A stretch of DNA of 64,000 nucleotides from Dallia pectoralis (lineage: Eukaryota; Chordata; Actinopteri; Esociformes; Umbridae): positions 15,437,970 through 15,501,969 of the forward strand of contig CM055749.1 of assembly GCA_029465975.1 (NCBI GenBank), read 5' to 3'. Every line of letters starts with the position of its first letter. The first letter of the stretch is position 1. A program made the translations under genes and the position numbers. Under the pieces are notes generated by a model that was not told the origin of the DNA, searched no databases, and saw only the letters and a list, made by a program, of their open reading frames with translations. This document shows, in pieces, positions 1 through 11,801 of the stretch.

Positions 1-100
1 CCCTCCATGAGTGGGTGGTGTAGGGAACTCCAATAATAATGTCACTGATAACTCATATTGGAAAAATAGTCCGAGGGAAAGTTCTCATGATGTGTGCCGG

Positions 101-924
101 TTCTTCTGTTGTGTGGGCCTGTTCTTCTGGTGTGTGTGCCTGTTCTTCTGGTGTGTGGGCCTGTTCTTCTGGTGTGTGGGCCTGTTCTTCTGTTGTGTGG
201 GCCTGTTATTCTGGTGTGTGTGCCTGTTCTTCTGGTGTGTGGGCCTGTTCTTCTGGTGTGTGGGCCTGTTCTTCTGGTGTGTGGGCCTGTTCTTCTGTTG
301 TGTGGGCCTGTTCTTCTGGTGTGTGGGCCTGTTCTTCTGTTGTGTGGGCCTGTTCTTCTGGTGTGTGTGCCTGTTATTATGGTGTGTGTGCCTGTTATTA
401 TGGTGTGTGTGCCTGTTATTATGGTGTGTGTGCCTGTTATTATGGTGTGTGTGCCTGTTATTATGGTGTGTGTGCCTGTTATTATGGTGTGTGTGCCTGT
501 TATTATGGTGTGTGTGCCTGTTATTATGGTGTGTGTGCCTGTTATTATGGTGTGTGTGCCTGTTATTATGGTGTGTGTGCCTGTTATTATGGTGTGTGTG
601 CCTGTTATTATGGTGTGTGTGCCTGTAATTATGGTGTGTGTGCCTGTTATTATGGTGTGTGTGCCTGTTATTATGGTGTGTGTGCCTGTTATTATGGTGT
701 GTGTGCCTGTTATTATGGTGTGTGTGCCTGTTATTATGGTGTGTGTGCCTGTTATTATGGTGTGTGTGCCTGTTATTATGGTGTGTGTGCCTGTTATTAT
801 GGTGTGTGTGCCTGTTATTATGGTGTGTGTGCCTGTTATTATGGTGTGTGTGTGTCGGTTCTTCTGGTGTGTGTGCCTGTTATTATGGTGTGTGTGCCTG
901 TTTTTCTGGTGTTTATGCCTGTTC
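101..924. repeat. 21-bp minisatellite, about 39 copies
   Basis: The array has two blocks. About 13 copies of a variant with core TTCTTCTGGTGTGTGGGCCT run to about 370, then more homogeneous copies with core TTATTATGGTGTGTGTGCCT run to about 850, and a few mixed copies close the array. The unit is 7 codons long, so all frames stay open on both strands without implying protein. Confidence 0.95.
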
Positions 925-1825
925 GTAATACAGTTTTTTATTCGCTTTGGTACTATTTTCACAAGTAAGGTGTACATTTTCAAAACTTTTAGTACAAAGA
1001 TCCAAACTGATCACACTTGTAACGCAGCTAGTCATTCTTTCAGTCCACATAATCATTGTTTCAAACACAATATTATTGTAATATGTAATAGGAACAATTG
1101 GTTTAATACACAATAGTATGATCTTCTTTCAGTTTAGTACTTTTAACAATCAGTTCATCCAACAGCAAACAATGCAAGATACATGTTTCAAATGGGCCTT
1201 AGAGGTGCTGAAATTAATATGCTACAGTACTATACTGTAAAAGACAGATTACACAGTGTCACATTAGGCGATACACACTACACACTACATTACCTACATT
1301 TACATAATCTATAATTTCCAAAATATCCATCCTATGTGTAATCAAGTGAAGGATCAATGAAGACATCCTCTATAATCATTTGGGCAAATGAGTTTTTACA
1401 CATACACACACAGTCATCTCGTTCCCAAAAAGTTCTGAAATCATTGGAGCCAGTCTGTTTTCATTAGTCAATAAGTAATAATTTTCTTTCTAGTGATAAA
1501 TGGCAGAAATGCCACATCCCCTGTCACATCCCAGGTGACGTGTGTATAGAGGAAGGACGGAGTCATGTTCAGTGTAGCGGATAAATCATTTTCTTTAATT
1601 GTGTCGCAGTAAAAAATGCTAAATCATCAATGTACCAACTTGTACAAAATAAACAAAGGTGTTATACAGCGCAGACAGCACTTCTATAAGGAAGGCACAA
1701 TTACATAACAAACACAACTTCTCACAATACGTGACATGTAACATTTATCAATTCCACAAAGGACACGCCCAAACACGGGGACCTTATATACTGTACGAAT
1801 CAGGGATATGGACACCCAGTGTGCA
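925..1825. other. AT-rich single-copy sequence, no gene seen
   Basis: There are only short chance open frames, no coding-like composition and no recognisable repeat. It separates the minisatellite from the inverted-repeat element. Confidence 0.6.
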
Positions 1826-1905
1826 CAATAACAGAACGAGACAATTATGTGACATAGAGTGTACAGCGGAGCTGGAAGACCGGTGAGATCGACCACCGAA
1901 GACTG

Positions 1906-1919
1906 CCAGCAGGTGGCGG
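1906..1919 (+). promoter_or_regulatory. CTCF-like core motif, left arm
   Basis: CCAGCAGGTGGCGG matches every position of the degenerate CTCF core CCASYAGRKGGCRS. Binding is inferred; a 14-bp match is not proof. Its mirror copy lies in the right arm. Confidence 0.4.
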
Positions 1920-2122
1920 TAGACTGTCCTTGGAGGGAGCTCTGACATCCTCTCCCTTAATTAAAGGTAATCTTTGTGTTGTACTTTATATATAGTATTA
2001 TAAACAAAACCTGGACACACCTACTGTTGCACACTGTTACTACGATACTTACATGTATCTTCAATGTAGTCCATGTATAGCAGCTCTACCAGGGCTCTTT
2101 ATTGATGTGAGGAAACTAGTAA

Positions 2123-2344
2123 ATGCTGCGCTTTTATATAGCGCTTTTATCCAAAGCGCTTTACAGATCCTGCGTCACATTCACCCATTCATTCACCCAT
2201 TCATACACTGACGACCGCGTCTACCATGCAAGGCGACTGCAGGCTCGCCAGGAGCAGCTGGGGTTAGGTGTCTTGCTCATGGACACCTCGACAATTTCCC
2301 AGTCGCCTTGCAGTCGCCTTGCATGGTAGACGCGGTCGTCAGTG
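2123..2344. repeat. Teleost-type interspersed repeat forming the centre of the inverted-repeat element
   Basis: It contains TATAGCGCTTTTATCCAAAG, repeated CATTCACCCATTCA and a GTGTCTTGCTCATGGACAC tract. I recognise this combination as a repeat dispersed through many teleost genomes, but I cannot give its database name. The inner arms 2207-2241 and 2309-2343 are a perfect 35-bp inverted pair. Confidence 0.5.
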
Positions 2345-2547
2345 TTACTAGTTTCCTCACATCAATAAAGAGCCCTGGTAGAGCTGCTATACATGGACTA
2401 CATTGAAGATACATGTAAGTATCGTAGTAACAGTGTGCAACAGTAGGTGTGTCCAGGTTTTGTTTATAATACTATATATAAAGTACAACACAAAGATTAC
2501 CTTTAATTAAGGGAGAGGATGTCAGAGCTCCCTCCAAGGACAGTCTA

Positions 2548-2561
2548 CCGCCACCTGCTGG
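2548..2561 (-). promoter_or_regulatory. CTCF-like core motif, right arm
   Basis: CCGCCACCTGCTGG is the reverse complement of the left-arm motif. The two sites point toward each other about 630 bp apart. Functional status is inferred only. Confidence 0.4.
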
Positions 2562-2799
2562 CAGTCTTCGGTGGTCGATCTCACCGGTCTTCGAGCTCCA
2601 CTGTACACTCTATGTCACATAATTGTCTCGTTCTGTTATTGGGAAAAAGGAGAAGCAGAGACAGAATAGAAGTTGGAGAGTAGAAAGTATAAGATTTGCA
2701 TAAACCAAATGAGGAAGAGGTTGACAAGAGAGGATAGAGGTGAGAAAGGAGACAGGAGGGAAATATCTTAATGGGGGAGAAGGAACAGACAAGGGAGAC

Positions 2800-3465
2800 T
2801 ACCAGCAGACAAACAGGCAGCCAGACAGACCGGCAGACAGACAGACAGACAGACAGACATACAGGCAGACAAGCAGACAGACAGGCAGGCAGCCAGACAG
2901 ACATACAGTCAGACAGACAAACAGAAAGGCAGACAGACAGACAGACAGACAGTTAGACAGGCAGACAGTCTGGCAGACAAACAGACAGACATGCAGGCAG
3001 GCACAAAGACAGACAGACATACAGGCCGGCAGACAGTCAGACAGCCAGCCAGGCAGACAGGCAGACCGGCAGGCAGACAGTCTGGCAGACAGTCTGGCAG
3101 ACAAACAGACAGACAGGCAGACATGCAGGCAGGCAGAAAGACAGACAGGCCGGCAGACAGACAGACATACAGGCCGGCAGACAGGCAGACAGGCAGAAAG
3201 ACAGACAGGCCGGCAGACAGACAGACCGGCAAGCAGACAGACAGGCAGACATGCAGGCGGGCAGAAAGACAGACAGACAGACATACAGGCCGGCAGACAG
3301 TCAGACAGACAAACAGACAGACAGGCAGACATGCAGGCGGGCAGAAAGACAGACAGACAGACATACAGGCCGGCAGACAGACAGGCAGACAGGCAGACAG
3401 ACAGGCAGGCAGAAAGACAGACAGACAGACAGACATACAGGCAGGCAGGCAGGCAGGCACTGAGT
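2800..3465. repeat. CAGA/CAGG/CCGG-based tetranucleotide array
   Basis: About 660 bp of imperfect 4-bp units, mainly CAGA and CAGG, with longer higher-order repeats such as a recurring block around GGCAGACATGCAGGC. The apparent Gln/Asp/Arg-rich and Cys/Leu-rich proteins on the two strands are artefacts of the repeat. Confidence 0.95.
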
Positions 3466-3576
3466 GGTGCTTGGCCTCTGTGCGGCGGTGACGGGTTAAA
3501 TAAACAGTCCTAATTGGCTGTGGAGCCCCACCAGTCTGGGGTTTCACTGCCTTTCATCCGGGGAAGCCAACGGGAA

Positions 3577-3925
3577 GCTGTGGGAGAGCTGAGGTAAGTT
3601 GTCTTTCCACACAGTTACACACACACACACTACACTGGACATACACATATGTAAACACGCATGCAGACACACAGTAACACACACACACACACACACATTA
3701 TACAGGCTGTTATACCGGGAGAATGTGGGAGAGCTGAGGTGAGTTGTGTTTCCACACAGTAACACACACACACACATTACACTGGACATACACCCTTTTA
3801 AACATGCATACAGCCACAAAGCACACACACACACAAACACATTATATGGGCTGTTATACTGGGATGAAGTGGGGGAGCTGAGGTGAATTGTGTTTCCACA
3901 CAGACACACACACACATGTTATACT
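3577..3925. repeat. About 144-bp tandem repeat with embedded CA tracts, 2.4 copies
   Basis: Three block starts (about 3577, 3721 and 3865) share GGGAGAGCTGAGGT followed by TTTCCACACAG and CA runs. Each start resembles a splice donor (GAG|GT), but no exon is supported. Confidence 0.8.
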
Positions 3926-4086
3926 GGACATATTCACACATTAACATGCTCTTTTCCTCTTCCTCCCTCACTCAGGTTCTCTCTCTGGCGTCATTTAAAC
4001 AGTTCAGAGCAGAGTAATGTGAAGTGACCACCTGCTCAGTACAGCTGGCGATCAGCAATTTGCTGTAAAACCAACATAGTACAACA

Positions 4087-4102
4087 CACACACACACCCA
4101 CA

Positions 4103-4187
<85 letters not shown>

Positions 4188-4206
4188 ACACACACACACC
4201 CACACA
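4087..4206. repeat. (CA)n microsatellite
   Basis: About 120 bp of nearly pure CA with a few CCC interruptions at both ends. Confidence 0.97.
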
Positions 4207-4219
4207 CAGTCACAGCACA

Positions 4220-4460
4220 CAGCACACATACTTGTTTGCTATCCTTGTGGGGACCAAAGCCTGATAACCTTAACCGGGACCTAACCTATATAACTTTAAT
4301 ACCTAAACTTAGCCATCCCCTAATGTAGTAGTCTAATTCTAAACATACGTTATCACTTAATTGAGCCCAAACACCTCACTGTAACGCTATATTTCGAAAG
4401 AAACACTTTTCCTTTAACCCTAAAAATCACATTTTTCCCAACCACATACACACATGAACA
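4220..4460. repeat. Probable teleost interspersed repeat next to the CA tract
   Basis: TATCCTTGTGGGGACC followed by a string of TAACC/TAAAC-rich phrases resembles a repeat often found beside CA tracts in fish genomes. The assignment rests on memory of that phrase; the boundaries are approximate. Confidence 0.4.
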
Positions 4461-6214
4461 GTCAAACAGCAATACTTTTTTAGTGCAATACGTGTGTAGT
4501 ACATGGCCATTACATCAGGGCTAAGAACTGTTCTGGAGACAGCCTTTCGCATTGGAATAAACCACAAACACCAAAGATGCCAAATTGTGATCATAAGCGG
4601 ATTAACAATGCAATTAAAACATTACAAAGTTCATCGAAGTCATACCTAACCAACAACACAATACATTTTGCTGTACAACTTTGTTTAATTATGTTATGTA
4701 TGGCTAAGCACTTTCTCCAGGCACTCTGCGATATCAATATGTGTACGTAAAATATGTTAAAATATGTCATTTACTTATTAGTTTCATTGGAAATTTTGTT
4801 TGAGTGAAAGCGATGTTTTTCCGGTGATTTTTGGTATGTTAAGTTTAATTTCTAATGACGGTTATCCTTCTTTAAACCACCATTAGTATCTGTCAAACAT
4901 TTATCTCAAAACACCAGAATATCATTTTTTTATGCGACACCCAGAAAATAAAAAACATCCTTAATTTGCAGTTCAGAAACCTGGAGTTCAGTGTTATTAC
5001 AATTTATTCTCTAAAAACAAGGGTTTATTAAATAATAATCTTACAACCTAAGTATTTGCACAGCGTTTGAAAATGATATTGTTGAGTAACTAGGCCCTAA
5101 AACCCCCCTTAATCACCAGCTGACCTCGCTGTCCCTAACCCTGTAACCCCCTCACACTTCCCCTACACCCTAACCTTTTCCCCTCCGCCCTCCCCCAGGC
5201 CCCAGCCTGTCACAGGCTGTCCTGCACCCCTTCACCCCTCCTTGTCGTCAAAGTACAGGAAGTTAACGGACCAGCAGGAAAGCAGCTGGCCCTGACTAAG
5301 GCTCTCCATCCACATTTAAACACAGTGATGAGCAGCTGGTCCATGTATTCTCTGACATATTCAGCAATGATTCCAGTCAGTTTAAAAACTCATCATTAAT
5401 CATTAATCCAGTTCCCCAAAAAACCGAAGGTGTCTTACAGTATCAACTACATTGCAGTGTCCCTCTTCTTGGGGATAATGAACACGTTTGATAGCTAAAT
5501 CCTGCCCCATTTTCAAATAAGCCCTTAGGTCTTCTCTGAGCCGGTGCAGTTTATCTAGAGAGCAAACAGGTAAGACACTATCAACACAGACCTACAGTAC
5601 ATCCTTCAACACCTCAACAACCCAAAGACTTACATTAGGTTACGTTTTACCGACTAAAGCTCAGGGTAATATATGAGGCAAATGCATATGAGGACATTGG
5701 CTCACATAAACCCTTTATCTCATATGTTCACTCTGAATTGTTAACAAATGAATGCCTCTGTCCTTTAATGGAGTCAACCACTAGCAGCTCCTGGTTAAAT
5801 AAAGGTACAACTGCCACTGACTGCTTTATGACTGAAATACATGGAATATGCAACTGTACATCACAGGTATTGTGTTGTGTGTGTGAAATGTGCTACACTG
5901 TGTGAGTGTGTCAGTGTGTGTGTGTGTGTGTGTGTATGAGTGAGTGACGCACCTCATGTATCAGCCAGCACCTCCTCCGCCCAAGGGAAATGAGCCAGTA
6001 AAGGAGAGACCACCACACACCAGTGATTTCAGTAGACAGGCGGTATATTGCCAGATGGTGGCAGAGACAGATATGCCAGACACATTTTAATAGTCTACAA
6101 GAAGAACAGTATGACAGAGCATATAGCGGACTGTTAGTCTGTGGGAGGTAGGGGGAGGCGTTGCAGATTGTATATGCTTCTGTGGGGTCGTGTCAGGATT
6201 TAGAAGTGTGTGTG
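4461..6214. other. Single-copy sequence, no gene seen
   Basis: AT-rich to about 5090, then more balanced. It contains a short GT run at about 5914-5936. No open frame of coding quality, no RNA gene and no transposon ends are seen. Confidence 0.55.
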
Positions 6215-6216
6215 TG

Positions 6217-6222
6217 TTGTTG

Positions 6223-6299
<77 letters not shown>
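6217..6299. repeat. (GT)n microsatellite
   Basis: About 40 GT units, nearly uninterrupted. Confidence 0.97.
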
Positions 6300-6303
<4 letters not shown>

Positions 6304-6963
6304 TTTGAATGAGGCTTTGGAGCAGAGGACACACAATAAATCATTTCATACCGACATATCTTCTGTTCACACATAGTTTGGCTTGTAGCTAGCTGCCGAA
6401 GTAGGGGAGGATTCAAGGGTGTTTGTGTGTGTGTGTGTGGGGGGGTTTCAGTTTGGATTGCAGGTATGTTGGATACAGGTGGGGTTTGTGCTAGGGTTTG
6501 AAAAGAAGGGGGAGGTGATTGCTCTTTTTCCAGGGACTTATCTGAACATGTCATGCCATCAGCATTTCCCCGGCAGTTCGCAGGGAGTCGAGGAAGGAGA
6601 AAGGGAAACGGGGAGGAGGGTACGGAGGGTTGGTGGGGGAACGCTTCTTCCAAAAGGGGCAGGCAGCCAACAACAACAGTCGACTCCAGCAGGTCGGGAC
6701 AGGAAGAGGGGGGAGGGGGAGAAAGGGGAGAGAGGGTGGCTGATGTGTTTGGCTGGCGCTCCGGATCGTTCCCGTTTGTTGTTCCTGAGCCAGGCCTTCA
6801 GTAGGGGCTGGTCCCATGGGTGTCGTAACACTAAATTCCTTTCCCATTATTCCATAATCCCCTTTACCAGCAGCGCCATCCAGGGATGTAGATGGCTTTA
6901 TACAGCCCGCCTATGGTTTCATGCTTATTATTAATCTGTATTATTAGATGGATACTGAACTGT

Positions 6964-6965
<2 letters not shown>
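6300..6965. other. Single-copy, partly G-rich sequence
   Basis: It has overlapping open frames on both strands around 6419-6934. Their translations are low-complexity (Gly/Glu/Arg or Pro/Ser/Leu) and begin in a GT tract. I see no splice-bounded exon or domain. Confidence 0.5.
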
Positions 6966-7005
<40 letters not shown>

Positions 7006-7166
7006 GTGTGTGTTTGTGTGGATGTGTGTGTGGATGGGGTGCATGTATGTGAGTGAGAATGTGTGTGTTGGTGTGTTTGTGTGGATGTGTGTGTGGATGT
7101 GTGTGTGTTTGTGTGTGTGTGTGTTAGTGTGTGTGTTAGTGTGTGTGTGTGTGTGGATGTGTGTGT
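6966..7166. repeat. Compound GT/GTGGAT microsatellite
   Basis: GT runs are interspersed with GTGGATGTGTGTG and GTTAGTGTGTG units. Confidence 0.93.
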
Positions 7167-8019
7167 GGATGGCATTTGAGTGTAAAGATGCCATTATTCA
7201 GGTGTTATTCAGGAGTTTAAAGGCTGATGCTCTCGATAATCTAGACTGATCCTTGCGTGTGTGTGTTTAAGTGTGTGTTTGTGTATTAATGCACACAAGC
7301 TGCTGTTTGTGTTAGTGTGTTTGTCTGTGTCTAAAGGCTATGTACCAGAATACTATAGTCAGGGTAGCACTCATGTTTCAGTCCATTAAAACCGTTCTCC
7401 TGGCTTGGCTCAAACATTACCAGATTTTAACAAAATAAACTGTCCTGTTGCTTCTTTGCATTTTGTGCATTTTGTGTATTTTGTGTATTTTGTGTACAAA
7501 CATAGTTGGGTATTAGGGAGTATTAGGGTCAACGAATGTGTGTGTGTGTGTGTGTGTTTGTGTGTGTGTGTGCGTGTGTGTGCGTGTGTGTGCCTGTGTG
7601 TGCCTGTGTGTGCCTGTGTTATGATGCGTCTGTTTGTTTGTGCACACACTGTCACTGTCAGTGAACAGTCATTTCCTCCCTCTGAACTTCCTGTTCTATG
7701 AGTCATGGTTGTTACCAACAAGAATGTGTTCCCATGGAGATCACGTTAATAAGGCTGTATTGTTGCTATGTTAATGCCACAGAAATAGTTTTACAGCCGA
7801 ATAGTTGTAATTCATAGTGTTCTTACGCCGAGACACCTGGAATGTGTGTGTGCGTGTGTGTAGGGAGGAGAGGAGGGGGGGGAGTTCAGCGGGAGGCAGT
7901 GTTGTGGGTGGGTGAATTACTCAGTGCCTCTGGCAGCAGTGTTTTGCTGTGTTCCTCAGTGACAGACATCTGCGGAAAGGATAGAGAGAGAGTGAGAGAG
8001 ACATCAGCGGAGATGTGTA
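7167..8019. other. Single-copy sequence with a degenerate GT array
   Basis: An imperfect GT/GC array lies at 7536-7620, and a short TTTTGTGTA repeat at 7460-7496. No gene is visible. Confidence 0.55.
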
Positions 8020-8372
8020 GAGTAAGAGATCTCCAGTAAGATAAATAGATAGAAACATCTGCAGAGAGGATGTATAGAGTTAGAGAGAGATCTCCAGTGA
8101 GATAAATAGAGAGATACATCTGCAGAGAGAGGATGTATAGAGTTATAGAGAGATCTCCAGTGAGATAAATAGAGAGATATCTGCAGAGAGGATGTGTAGA
8201 GTTATAGAGAGATCTCCAGTGAGATTATTGGATAGATATCTGGAGAGAGGATGTGTAGAGTTAGAGAGAGATCTCCAGTGTGATAAATAGAGAGATATCT
8301 GCAGAGAGGATGTATAGAACTATAAAGAGATCTCCAGTGATATAAATAGAGAGATATCTGCAGAGATGTCTG
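8020..8372. repeat. About 60-bp tandem repeat, six copies
   Basis: Units of 59-63 bp carry GATCTCCAGTGAGATAAATA, then ATCTGCAGAGAGGATGT. Copies start near 8027, 8088, 8151, 8210, 8269 and 8327, and diverge by several substitutions. Confidence 0.9.
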
Positions 8373-8609
8373 TATGTTTTCCGTTTGAAATTCCGTCAAA
8401 AGACAGAACGTCTACTGTGGCACAAGTAACAGTAAATGTTAATGATGGTTATGGGTGAAATGTGTCACAACAAACTGCATCGTCATCAAGAGTGGCCTTG
8501 ATGAACCCTGTCCACCGGCAAAAGTGCCAACAGTAGACATGCAAGCATCAGAACTGGACCTGGATGTAATAACTGAAGGTAATCAGGTCCGATGCTTCCT
8601 GTTTTCTTT

Positions 8610-8985
8610 TACCTTAAGTGGACGTCCGTGTATGTGTCACCTGGGGAAGTGATGTCACCAGGATGCACTGTAGGAAGATGCCATGCCAGTGGAGGGAGTG
8701 TGATGCTCTGGGTAATGTGCTGCTGGGAAACCCAGCTTCATGTGGACGTCAATTTTACACCTTTCCCCCAAACATATATCATGGCAGATTGGGTACGCCC
8801 CTTTATGGCAATAGTATAACCTGATGGGAGGGGCCACACTGCACATTGTTCGGGAATGGTTTGAGGCATATGATGAGGAGTTCCAGATGTTGCCCTGGCC
8901 TACAAAGGTCTTCATCTCAATCCAGTTGACCGTCTGGCAGTTGGTCATGATGTTAGACTCATCAGGGTTCATATGTATTTATAAA
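8610..8985 (+). pseudogene. Tc1/mariner-like transposase fragment (family A)
   Basis: Conceptual translation in shifting frames gives GGSVMLWVMCCWE, HVDVNFT, WVRPFMA, then HIVREWFEAYDEEFQMLPW. This matches the central-to-C-terminal catalytic part of fish Tc1-like DDE transposases. Around 8825, where family members carry the second catalytic aspartate (the DNAPCH-type block), about 25-30 bp appear to be deleted. The following PDLNPIE-type block, with the third acidic residue, is heavily mutated (about 8907-8960). There are frameshifts and stops throughout, so it is inactive. The same family recurs at 11645, 29306 and 45500. Confidence 0.75.
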
Positions 8986-9479
8986 TGTACACTTTACTGT
9001 TCAGAAAGAGAGAGACTTCTGCTGTTGGGAGCAGGTGTTTCAGATCTCCAGCTCACCAGGCACAGCTTGTCTGCCTTCTACCCCACACCATTCTACTAAT
9101 CATTAACCTCACCCACTCGTTCTTTTTCTGTGTTCACCTCATCAGCCTTACACCCCCACTCTTTGTTATTTGAATGTTTAAAACCTTTTGCATTGCCAAA
9201 TGATGTGGAAATAAGAAATGCATTCTAGTTCTTTTAACTACACTTCACCTTAGTTCGTGATACACTGCCTTCCCAAGTGTGCTTGTTCACATAATGAGAG
9301 CACGGACAATTCAGCTCCAAATGTCTAGTCTGGATGATAAACATTCCTTTTGCATTCAGAGTCTGAAATGTCTCAATTCAAGTCACTCTGGCCATTATAT
9401 AGAATGTGATGTGTCCTTGGATCGTCTGAAATATTTCTAAAACTAATTTGATTTAACGATTGATTTTTCTGACAATTAG
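8986..9479. other. Single-copy sequence, no gene seen
   Basis: It may include the eroded 3' end of the adjacent transposon copy. Nothing else is recognisable. Confidence 0.5.
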
Positions 9480-10122
9480 GACATCTTCTAGAGGTTCATC
9501 TCTAGTTGTTCATCTCTCTAGGTTCACCTCTAGTTGTTCATCTCTTTAGGTTCATCTCTAGTTGTTCATCTCTTTAGGTTCATCTCTAGTTGTTCATCTC
9601 TTTAGGTTCACCTCTTGTTGTTCATCTCTTTAGGTTCATCTTAGTTGTTCATCTCGTTAGGTTCATCTCTAGTTGTTCATCTCTTTAGATTCACCTCTAG
9701 TTGTTCATCTCTCTAGGTTCATCTCTAGTTGTTCATCTCTCTAGGTTTATATTTAGTTGTTCATCTCTCTAGGTTCATCTCTAGTTGTTCATCTCTCTAG
9801 GTTCATCTCTAGTTGTTCATCTCTCTAGGTTCATCTCTAGTTGTTCATCTCTTTAGGTTCACCTCTAGTTGTTCATCTCTCTAGGTTCACCTGTAGTTGT
9901 TCATCTCTCTAGGTTCATCTTTAGTTGTTCATCTCTCTAGGTTCACCTCTAGATGTTCATCTCTCTAGGTTCATCTGTAGTTGTTCATCTCTTTAGGTTC
10001 ATCTCTAGTTGTTCATTTCTCTAGGTTCATCTCTAGTTGTTCATCTCTCTAGGTTCATCTCTAGTTGTTCATCTCTCTAGGTTCCTCTCCAGTTGTTCAT
10101 CTCTTTAGGTTCATCTCTAGTT
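9480..10122. repeat. 28-bp minisatellite, about 22 copies
   Basis: The unit consists of TTGTTCATCTCTCTAGG plus TTCATCTCTAG, with C/T variants at a few fixed positions (CTCTAGG or TTTAGG; TTCATC or TTCACC). Confidence 0.96.
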
Positions 10123-11212
10123 AGCCCAGATAGCAGATGCTGTTAGGAGTTATTGAGTTTCAGGACATTTACACAAGACATCTCAAGCTCTCTGTACTCC
10201 CTTACTCGTGTCGGCATCAGCTGGAGTTTCAATGTTTGTGGTTTTTATTGTAGAGAGCACATTCTTCTTAATGACCTTTCAACTTGATGGGGAGTTAACA
10301 GATCTTGGAGGAATAAACAAATAAATAAATGCCTTGGAACATAACAGACCTCACCAGCCAGAGTTGCTCCAGTCTTTCTGTCGCTCTCTCTTTTTCTACT
10401 CCCTGACCTGTGGCATTTATTGAGATTTTATCCTTTTGATAGTATTTGTCCAAAAAGTGGTTTATTTATGTACTTTATTTTTTTGCCTAATCACTTTCAA
10501 AATAATACAAACCATTGGGGAATAAGTTCAAGGGTAAAGGTTATTTGGATAGTCCAAATTGGCATTTGTAGATGCACTGTAGATAATCATACTATTAACA
10601 AAGTATTAACAACAAAGTGAATGGTTCAAAGGTCAAGATAAGAGTTAGTGAAAGAGTTAAGGTTCGTTTTTTCATCAGCCTGACTTCCTGTCACGAGTGT
10701 TAAACATTAGGTTCCCACTCTGGGGATTTTATTTATTTATTTCTGGTGGTTTTGTTATCATCGTGAACAGCTGGTTTCAGTTTTGGTGATTAGCAGTGCT
10801 ATTTAGTTCTCTGGAGTTTAGTGCACTTTGCTTAGCATTGTTCGAAGTTCCATCCGTTGTGGTAAGTGTTTGGTTCCCATGTCGCTTTTTTGTAGTTTTG
10901 AAGTTGCTGGTTGTGCACTCTTTCATTTAAAGTACAGTGTACATGTTTTTTCATTCGTCGTGTCTGATTCATTATTGAATAAAACTCCACAAATTAGTTA
11001 TAAGCTCTACGTTTGGCTAATTTCTACACTAAAACTGTGGAATTCTTGAAACCTGAAATAGTACTATTTCATTTTTAAAACTGACAAAAAATTGTCTAAC
11101 GTTAACATTACTTAACTTTCGGTACTCACAAGTGTAGTAAGGGTAAGACACATCCTGAATGGAATGTTACACAGAAGACTGGGGAAACAACACTCTCTCA
11201 TATCTCTTCAGC
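10123..11212. other. Single-copy AT-rich sequence
   Basis: At 10710-10990 there are TTTATTTATTTATTT, promoter-like and AATAAA elements (about 10978). These could be an old LTR or a 3' end, but no matching repeat copy or terminal TG/CA pair could be established. No coding exon is seen. Confidence 0.45.
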
Positions 11213-11285
11213 CCTCTCTCCCTCCCTTTCTCTCCCTCCCTTTTCTCTTCAGCCCTCTCTCCCTCCATTTCTCTCCCCCCCTTTT

Positions 11286-11322
<37 letters not shown>

Positions 11323-11330
11323 GTTGTTAC
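11213..11330. repeat. CT-rich polypyrimidine tract
   Basis: Two roughly 50-bp CCCTCTCTCCCTCC-type units are followed by (CT)n near 11291-11318. Confidence 0.9.
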
Positions 11331-11644
11331 ATTTCATTCCATCTTTCATTTCTCCTTCCAATATTTTTCTGTCTCTGTGTCTTTTCTTTTAAGTGTTCTC
11401 CCACTCTCTGACTGTTTAAGACCGTAGGCAATGTGTCTATATGAATGGCTTTCATTCAATCCATTTTTTTGGTGATCTCTTCACTTTTTCCTGCAACAAT
11501 AGAATGTTTTGGTTTAAACATCTGGCCTGAAGTAGATATTTGTCTCTCTTTACATTTTTCTATCTGTGACGTTATTACACTCTGTCAATTGTAATGCATT
11601 CATCTTTAATCTCTTGATAAATGAGGAAGAGTAAAGAGGTTTTT
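11331..11644. other. Single-copy sequence, no gene seen
   Basis: Continues the CT-rich flank into AT-rich DNA with no recognisable feature. Confidence 0.5.
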
Positions 11645-11801
11645 ACTCCAGCCCATTTCTCCTGCATCCAACATGTTGACTACAAGAACTGATTAATTCA
11701 CTTACCATCTAATGCCCAGCCCTTAACACGAGCCCATGTTAGGAGACGATAAACGGTATTCGCTTCACCTGTGTCATAATGTTTTGGCTCATCAGTGTAT
11801 A
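11645..11801. mobile_element. Tc1-like family A, 3'-end fragment
   Basis: It shares the phrases GTTGACTACAAGAACT, CCATGTTAGGAGAC and TCGCTTCACCTGTG with 45894-46038. It ends in a TIR-like CTCATCAGTGTAT, the inverted form of the start of the 29306 copy. There is no coding capacity. Confidence 0.7.

Larger units (their letters stand above)
1826..2641. mobile_element. Inverted-repeat (foldback-like) element with 297-bp arms
   Basis: The left arm (1826-2122) and right arm (2345-2641) are reverse complements over 297 bp. I see only two mismatches, both near the outer ends (around 1866-1874 against 2593-2601). The 222-bp centre holds a second inverted pair (2207-2241 and 2309-2343). No target duplication is evident and no transposase is encoded. 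It could be a nonautonomous foldback DNA transposon, a recent inverted duplication, or a palindromic sequencing or assembly chimera. Confidence 0.75.

Noticed and set aside
11..1116. Several 200-340-residue open frames on both strands
   Set aside because: They are translations of a 21-bp repeat that is open in every frame. The peptide is a 7-residue repeat with no independent coding evidence.
2740..3547. Long Gln/Arg/Asp-rich and Cys/Leu-rich open frames
   Set aside because: Artefacts of the tetranucleotide array, present in all frames and on both strands.
3577..3600. GAG|GTAAGT as the end of a real exon
   Set aside because: The same phrase recurs in each 144-bp tandem unit and the preceding sequence is not coding-like.
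6419..6934. Open frames on both strands as a possible exon
   Set aside because: Low complexity, starting in a GT tract, with no domain and no convincing splice sites.
10700..10995. Possible solo LTR with AATAAA
   Set aside because: No terminal inverted dinucleotides, target duplication or second copy is visible.
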